From positions 3,957,486-4,021,485 of the forward strand of contig NC_092350.1 in NCBI RefSeq assembly GCF_963676685.1: a DNA stretch of 64,000 nucleotides, read 5' to 3'. Below the pieces are notes generated by a model, which saw nothing but the letters and a program-made list of their open reading frames with translations, was not told the origin of the DNA and made no database searches. Every line of letters begins with the position of its first letter. The stretch's first letter is position 1. Shown piece by piece: positions 57,101 to 64,000 of this stretch. Both the position numbers and the translations under genes were made by a program. Source of the DNA: Mytilus edulis. Its lineage: Eukaryota; Mollusca; Bivalvia; Mytilida; Mytilidae.

Positions 57101-59600
57101 CTGACCACAAGAAACTAAAAAAAATATTTTGAATTTCTTTTATTTTATCATCCGGAGGATTTGGCAAAACTGTCAATGATTGAATTAGAATAGGTAGAGC
57201 TAGTGATTTAATGACAGTGATCTTTCCCATATATGTTAAATCTCTATAAACCCAGGAATTTAGCAGGCTCTGTATTTTTTTTATTTTTTCTTCAAAATTT
57301 ACAAGCGTTTTATTTTCACTGAACAGATCAAATTTTATTCCTAAAAGTTTAAATTTTCCTGAATGATTCCAGTTCAAATTTCTTGTAGTTGTTAGTTTAT
57401 CCCTTGAGTGAATCTTTGACCCAATCCATATGGCTTCTGTTTTATCAAAATTAGCCCTAAGTCCCGCACACTCAGAAAATTTTTCTAAAGTATATAAACA
57501 TTTATCTAAAGATTTCTCATCCTCGTCTAATAAGAGACATGAGTCATCTGCATACTGGCTTAGTAGATACTCAGAATCATTTATTTTCATACCATTTATA
57601 TCTGGGTTATTTTTAAGTGCAGCACTCATAAGTTCTAAAGATAATATAAAGAGATATGGAGATAGAGGATCACCTTGTCTAACACCCCGACCAATATTAA
57701 AAAATTGAGAGCAATGTCCATTATTTATAATACAGCTCTGAGATTCTGAATATAAGGTCTTGACCCATCTACAGAAAATAGGACCAAATCCTAGAAAAGA
57801 CAAAGCCAAGTCTATAAATGACCACTCAAGAGTATCAAAAGCTTTCTCAAAGTCTAATAAAAGTAAAAGACCTGGTAGATTATCATCTTCTGCCTTTTCC
57901 ATAATGTCAAAAATAAGCCTGGTACATTCTCCAATATACCTCCCCTTTATGAAACCTTGCTGTGTTTCACTAATTATATCCCCAAGAAAAGGTTTTATTC
58001 TATTTGCTAATGCAGCTGATGCAATTTTTGTATCAACATTTAATAAAGTGATAGGTCTCCAGTTTTTTAATTGAAATTTTGATTTACCCTCTTTTGGAAT
58101 GCATGTTATTACTCCTTGTTTCTGACTAACCGAAAAAGATCCAGTTTCTAAGCTATAATTAAAAGATTTTATAATAAACTCATGGAGGTCTATCCAAAAA
58201 AATTTATAAAATTCTGTTGTAAATCCATCCATCCCTGGAGATTTACCATTTTTCATATTTTTCAATGTTTTTAAGCATTCATTAGTATTCAAATTACCCT
58301 CTGCCTGTAACCTCTGTTCATCAGAAAGTTTGCGGATAAAAGGATTATTTTCATCAAAAAATAGATTTTTATGTTCTTGATGAAGAATAGGATTTGTTGA
58401 GGAGTACAGTTTTTCATAAAATGATTTTTGTTCTTCTAAAATTTCACTTTGGTTGAAAATTTCCTCCCCATTATCATTAATTAATTTTGGAATTATCTTT
58501 TCATTATAATTTCTTTTTTCAAGATTACAAAAATAGTTAGTACATTTTTCACCTTCTGCTACCCATCTTGCCTTTGCTCTTGCCATAATACCTGTTACTA
58601 TTTTCTCTCTGTGTTGAACAAGTTCATTTTCTAAAATTTTAATTTCTGAATTTAATAATTCTGAGGGGTCTATTTCATAATTTTCAAGTAATTTAGCTAG
58701 CTAGAGTTCTAAATCATTTTCAGTTTTTGTGTAATAAGAATGCAGTTATTGCTTTATTTTCATACTTATTATTAACCACCATATGATTTCAGTACAATTT
58801 TTCAACAGGATTGGTTGTTTTTCATAAAATATGTTTACTTTAAGGAAAAAGATACTAAATTTTTGTACGTCTTGCCTAAAATGCAAATATTTCTATATTT
58901 TACTGAAATTATTGACCGCCATTGGATTTTTGTATTTTTTATAGTTTAGAGTAGGCTGTTTGTCATAGAATTAAAAGAATGTCAGAAAAATCATGCTAAA
59001 ATTTTGTTCTCAATTGTTTAAAATTACCAAAACTATTCTTGATTTTATTAAAGATAGTACTATTTTATTGAAAATCAGTTATTTTTAACATCTCAAGACA
59101 AGTCTTTTAATTCGAATAGGATATAATAAGAATTAAAATACTTAAACTTTTTTTTGGTGGAATAAGAATGCAGTTATTGCTTTATTTTGATACAAATTAT
59201 TAACCGCCATATGATTTCAATACTTTTTGTTCATCAGGATTGGTTGTTCTTCATAAATTATGTTTACTTAAAGGAAAAAGATATTAAATTTTTGTACGCG
59301 TTGCCTAAAATGCAAATATTCCTTCTCATATTTGAAAATATTGTAACTTCAATTGCAATGAGTTGTTATAAATATATTTCATATGTACTTTGTACAAAAT
59401 GTGAATAATTCAAGAATAAATTTGCTTAAAGTTAACGTTTTTTGTTTGTTAAATAAACATGAAATTATTCTTCATTTTCATGGAATATATTGACTGCCTT
59501 TGGATTTTTGTACTTTTTATTGTTTAGGAATGGTTACTTTTTAATAAGGCAAAAAAGACTATCAGTAAAATATAATGTAATGTTGTTTGCATTGTTCAAA
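54197..59600. repeat. Tandem array, unit about 427 bp
   Basis: gaccgccattggatttt begins at 54197, 54623, 55050 and 58914. Subtracting the LINE and its target duplication (3437 bp), the last interval is also 427. A further, diverged unit begins at about 59492. Units are A+T-rich, 80-95% alike by eye, and have no conserved frame. Confidence 0.85.
55311..58732 (-). mobile_element. L1/Tx1-type LINE, 5'-truncated, nearly intact ORF2
   Basis: A 15-bp target duplication AATAAGAATGCAGTT flanks it (55296-55310, 58733-58747), and it ends in an A-rich tail at the 55311 side. The minus-strand frame runs from the truncated 5' end to 55884. It covers the RT domain with PKLINDNGEEI, GFTTEFYKFFW, LLDFEKAFDTLEW, GVRQGDPLSPYLFILSLELM and the catalytic QYADDSCLLL, then a zinc-finger C-terminus (NLCSFCNETKETISHLFWEC). 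Only two stops break it: TAG at 58701-58703 and TAG at 56718-56720, the latter probably once a TGG codon. Endonuclease and ORF1 are missing. The 573-bp 3' UTR is retained. The few mutations point to a fairly recent insertion. Confidence 0.92.
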
Positions 59601-60269
59601 ATTATTCATATTTCTTGTTAAAAAAAACAGCATATTTTGTAATTTGTTATTTTTTGGCTTCTATTGTGACAAGAATATAGAAAGGCCGTGATTGTGAGTT
59701 TTTTTACTGAATTTTATGATTATAAGAATACTAAAATTTAAAATATTGAAAATAATAGGCTAAAATTTTCAATAACTGATCCCTTCATTTCGTTTTCTGG
59801 AGTATTTTTGGAAAATAATAAAATCAAAATCGCGATATAGATACCATTTAAGAACTCGCCGGGTTTGAAAATATAATAATGAAAAAGACCATTCTTTAAT
59901 GATGATATTTTAATGTAGATTTTATCTGTACATTTCTTTTCATTTCAATTCATAAAACTTTGCTAAATAATTAATAAAAAATTTATTAGTTGTACTTGAA
60001 CGTTCGTATTTCACGGGTCGCCATTTTAATTAGATTAAACGAAACTAAGATTCCGTAATTTGTATTAGTTTATCATGTGACGTATTAAAGTTCAATCCGT
60101 CAGTAAGGTCAATCGGTACTATCAGTCCGATCAGTCAATTACTTTTACTATAAGTCTGACGGATTGATGACGTGAGTTTTACGCGAACTTGACTGATAGG
60201 TGACTGATCGATGACCGCTGATTGAACGCTAAAACAGTAACGCCTAAGGTTGCAAGTACTGTATGTCGG

Positions 60270-60610
60270 TTTGTGTTGTTCACGCATTGTTGTCAATATA
60301 ATGGAATTTGATGCGACTGTCATACAAGTGATAGGTTAAGCTAGCTATAAAACAATGCTCAATTCAACATTTTTTACACTTTTACCGACGGTACAAGGGC
60401 TGTATAGGCAGGCAATGTCGTTAAAACCTTCCATCTGTTGTATTGTGTACACCAGAAAATGCTTGTACCAAGTCAGGAATATGACCGTTGTTATCCATTT
60501 GTTTGGTGTGTTTGAGCTTTTGATTTTGCCATTTGATTAGGGATTTTCCGTAGTTCAATATTTTTGTGATTTTACATTTTACATTCTGCAAATATTGATA
60601 ATAATTGACG
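60270..60610 (+). repeat. Dispersed repeat family F
   Basis: Collinear with 41230-41480 and 51900-52090 (ttgttgtcaatataatggaat, accaagtcaggaatatga, tttgattttgccatttgat). It resumes right after the TIR element, as expected if the element was inserted into such a repeat or next to it. Confidence 0.6.
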
Positions 60611-61229
60611 TAATAAACTGGAAAGAAAAAAGAAAAAAATGCAACTTATATGAAGAAATGCTTACAGGTTTATTGTGTGAATAATTAGTTTATAAACCTT
60701 TAGATTTAATAATGAACCTTTGTACCATGAGAAATAAACTAATGGTTTCTTCATTTGAAATCATATTAGAGCCATTTAATAGTTATTCGGTGTCTCTTGG
60801 TATCGTTAATTCTAGGATGCCGAAGGATATTATCATGTTTTCTCTTATGTCAGAATATAATGAACAAACTGTTAAAAAAATGTTTATTGGAAAGAAGTGA
60901 CAGTTTAAAGAAGTACTATTCATTCTTAGTCATGCGTGACGAATTTGACCTTTTCGGCATCCATCAAAAATGTATAAATAAACTAAATCATATGATTCTT
61001 AAATACAGATAGATATTTACAATTTCTTACATTTAATGGTAAATAACTTACGAATTTGATGGTGTTACCCTTAGAACAAAAAAGGATACATACTATCATT
61101 GTTTTCGGGCACGACTGTTATAAATATCAATTGCGATTTGAAAACATACGAATATTGTGTTATATACACGTCATTCGAACTATTAGTACTTGCATTGACT
61201 TATAGGATAATTAAACGCGATATATATTT
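60611..61229. other. No recognised gene
   Basis: Overlapping 62- and 71-residue frames at 60712-61012 share no domain with known families that I can see and overlap in two frames of A+T-rich DNA. Confidence 0.35.
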
Positions 61230-63970
61230 CCCGAGTACTAGTAATTCACATCAATAACAGTATTTAAAAAAGACTTCGATTGTATCATATACACTTCCTG
61301 CTAGAAATATGGTTGGGATGTTGAGATACCGATTAATGCTAAATAAATAGACATAATTGTTAAATTATCAAAAGAGGGAATAATAAAATTAAAATAAAAT
61401 AAATGATTTATAGTTATAGAAGAAACAACTACTAGTAAATAAAATGAAGAAAAAAACAAAAGAAAAACCAAACGTGAAATGAAACTGATAATTCATCATT
61501 GTTCATGCGTGGTTTAATATATAAAAAGGAGGAGTAGTATAAATGCTATACCTGAACTTCTTATCAGTTAATCTTTTTTGAAAAAAATGCATACGGTTTC
61601 AAATATATGAATTTTGCAATATGAAATTCATCCTAAATTTCCCCCAGTCGGTAAATCCGGTGTTAACAGTTATTCAATGTACATAACAAAATGAACTATA
61701 CAGTGTGACACAGCAACTAAATGAACATAGGGACGTTGAAAGTGAAATCTTCCCTTTTTATTAACCGATATGTGTATCATGTTTCGCTCGTATGAATAAA
61801 AAGAATAAAAGATCTGATATATTACCTTTGTGCTTAAGCTTTTGATCTTTCCATTTTATAAACTTGGGACTTTCCGTTTCGAATTTCCCTTGGAGATCTG
61901 GTATTTTTGTAATTTCATCTTTTAATACAAAACTGTTTGCCTATGTCAGCAAAAATTGCCAAAAAATCATAAAACGTATTTTTTTATTCCTCCTAATACA
62001 TAGCTCTTTAATACGCAGAGAAGGGCAACAGTAGTATACCATTAAATGACGAAAACAACACAAATTCTGAGCGGGAAATAAATCAAAACGGCATCATACA
62101 TAAAAACAGATAGTACTAAGTTCCCTATTGGAGAAAAGTAAACTCATCGAAACCCCAATCACCACTCCAGGTCAACTATGATCATGAACCAGCTCAATCA
62201 TTTGTTTTAAAAAATCAAAATGACATGTTGTAGATTTAATGCGTCACAAGCGCTTTTTTCGATTTATATTTATCCGGGACGCTGAAAGCCTGTAAACCTT
62301 TTCACAAAAAATCTGAAGTGTAAAATTAATCTTACGAATAAAATAATTTGTTGAAATGTTAAGGAATATTTATGACTTACGATACATTTATACTTAAGAT
62401 TGGGTGAAAATGGCTACTGGTATTTGAAACCCAAGGATTTATCAAAGTAGTTAAAATTTGTATGATTTAGTACCCGACGTTTCAATATTTCATTTTAAAT
62501 AAATGATCTTACTTGGCAAGTAAGGGTCTGTTTCAACGGAATCGTGTAACATTCTGTTCATTAACCTGTTAAATAAATAAAACAAAAGATGTAAATTAAG
62601 TTTCAGTCTAGTTACGGATAAGACATTGGTGTATAATATTGTGTATAAAATTATTATTCAGAAATATTCATCAGATTCATGGTATGAAAAAAAACATTAA
62701 TTTCAACAAAGATGAGTATAAGTATCACACATAACAAACTATAATACCAAAGATAAATATTTGCTCAATCGATTTGCAACATTTATGACCATGTTTAGTA
62801 GATCTTAAGCTTTAAATTCAGTAATGAACCAGATTAACTAAATTTACAAACTAATACTATACACAGTAAAGAAGGAATAATGTGATATAGAAATGTTACC
62901 AATTATCACAATTGATATCATGTGGAAATGATATATGCGATTTGTGTTATGTCATGCATGACGACATTTCTTTTTTCATTCATGTGGTGTTCTTCCTTAT
63001 TTCTTTACCATTCTTTTGAAGAATCTTAAATAACTCTGAAAAGGTGACACAATCTTTATGTCCGTAACACATTAACAATAGAGGGTGGTGACAAGTTCAG
63101 GTATCGAATATTAGGTATCAAATATCAGGAAGTTGACAGTCAAATATTTGCATAGGTAAACTTTCAATATCAGATTTTGTAATTGTACCTTTCACTTTTC
63201 AATGTAAATCTTTAATTACTAAAAATATCATAAACCTGTTTGTAAAGAAATTAAAAACTTGATAAAGAGAAAAGTTTAATCAGAAACTGTAGTTAACAAC
63301 TCCGATGACGTTGTTAGTTCCTTTCAGTTTTTTTTTATTTTTAAATATTTCCTTAGTATCTTAAGTCTCATGTTTCTATTCAATCATCACAATTTTCTTT
63401 CTGTTGAAAGCTTCTACTTATTTATAAACGATTTACAAATAAACAAAAAGCAAAAAGGAAATTGTTTTGTATAACTTTTATAAAGAAAAAGGGTTTCGAT
63501 AAGAAAGTTTGGGTCTCACATTATACATTGTAACTGTTTTTCGTGTCTGCGACTTTTGTTAGAAAAAATCCTTTGTATCCGTTTTTACTTATAAATGGAC
63601 TTTTTTTTCATAACATTCATTCTATGGTTTAATTTCATAAAATTTTAACAACTTTCTGAAACTATCCTGGATGTGTACCAGAAGCTAGTTTGTCAACATC
63701 ACAAAGTATCCAGAAGTAAATTTTATAAAATAAAAATCCTGTTTATCACTTTTTGTCGAGCAGGTGACTTTTGTCGAAAAAACGAGACATAGTTACCTTA
63801 CATTTCGTTGTCGACAACGGCGGCCACAAATATCACTTTTTGAAATTTTAATTTTTTTTTCCAAATTATCCTGGATTTGCACCAACCTTGGACAAAACAT
63901 TATTCATGATCATAAGATAGTATCTATAATTAATTATTGTAAAGAAAGATTCTGTTTATTCATTTTACCC
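61230..63970. repeat. Segmental duplicate of 42480-44400 (second copy)
   Basis: 61230-61835 matches 42480-43115, and 63045-63970 matches 43735-44400. The middle (61840-63040) is unrelated to the palindromic DNA of the first copy and begins with a family F fragment. No gene was seen in it. Confidence 0.7.
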
Positions 63971-64000
63971 CTTAAAAATGAAGGTAGTTTTTCTAACAGT

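Larger units (their letters stand above)
53704..60261. mobile_element. Large non-autonomous TIR element with TA target duplication
   Basis: Left end CAGTACTTGCAATCTTAGGC and right end (reverse complement) CAGTACTTGCAACCTTAGGC continue as GTTACTGTTT, so 29 of 30 terminal bases match. TA flanks both ends (53702-53703, 60262-60263). Just inside, both sides have a run of tgatcggtga-like words, but in direct orientation. The core is a tandem array of about 427-bp units. No transposase was seen. Without the nested LINE the element is about 3.1 kb. TA and CAGT ends suggest the Tc1/mariner superfamily, but size and structure are unusual, and two separate elements sharing ends remain possible. Confidence 0.75.

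Noticed and set aside
1..64000. Bacterial features (operons, CRISPR, ribosome-binding sites)
   Set aside because: Introns, metazoan receptor families, polymerase III SINEs and LINEs show that the DNA is from an animal.

Overview
This window is eukaryotic and most probably from a marine bivalve of the Mytilus (mussel) type. It is about two thirds A+T, gene-poor and full of degraded transposable elements. It carries multi-exon genes with GT..AG introns and intronless Toll-like receptor genes of the invertebrate type. Several dispersed repeats, such as the one with the GACGAAACGCGCGTC core, look like those I associate with mussel genomes. The species is an inference; no search could be run.

Layout. 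Positions 1-33 kb hold a tandem minus-strand cluster of intracellular lipid-binding (fatty-acid-binding, FABP) genes. FABP-A (exons between 1794 and 9033) has four well-formed exons but no ATG at the start of exon 1. FABP-B (19730-25710) is intact, with four exons, a TATA box, a poly(A) signal and 140 residues. FABP-C (32170-32553) is a decayed copy without exon 3 and with two stops in exon 2. The introns and spacers are packed with retroelement remains: a Penelope-type reverse transcriptase element (14.6-17.2 kb), LINE fragments, a tRNA-like SINE dimer, a Harbinger-type MITE, a nested Tc1/mariner-type MITE, a 71-83 bp minisatellite and a 1015-bp tandem duplication.

Positions 34.9-52 kb hold a Toll-like receptor (TLR) cluster. 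TLR-1 (34905-37409, minus) equals TLR-2 in length but carries a CAA-to-TAA stop at codon 101. TLR-3 (46.26-46.97 kb, plus) is a fragment that ends at a SINE. TLR-2 (48987-51491, minus) is an intact 834-residue receptor, but its TIR domain has lost the BB-loop proline that TLR-1 keeps. So one copy has a normal TIR motif but a broken ectodomain, and the other an intact frame but an altered signalling loop. The 5' flanks of TLR-1 and TLR-2 are paralogous (41.2-44.4 kb against 51.9-64 kb), which points to a segmental duplication later split by insertions.

Positions 53.7-60.3 kb are best read as one large element with 30-bp terminal inverted repeats and TA target duplications. Its core is a tandem array of about 427-bp units, and a 5'-truncated L1/Tx1-type LINE (55311-58732, 15-bp target-site duplication) sits inside the array. 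Clusters of short, varied palindromes at 18.3, 43.3 and 52.4 kb are among the least explained structures. I saw no convincing structural RNA gene, CRISPR array or prokaryotic operon.
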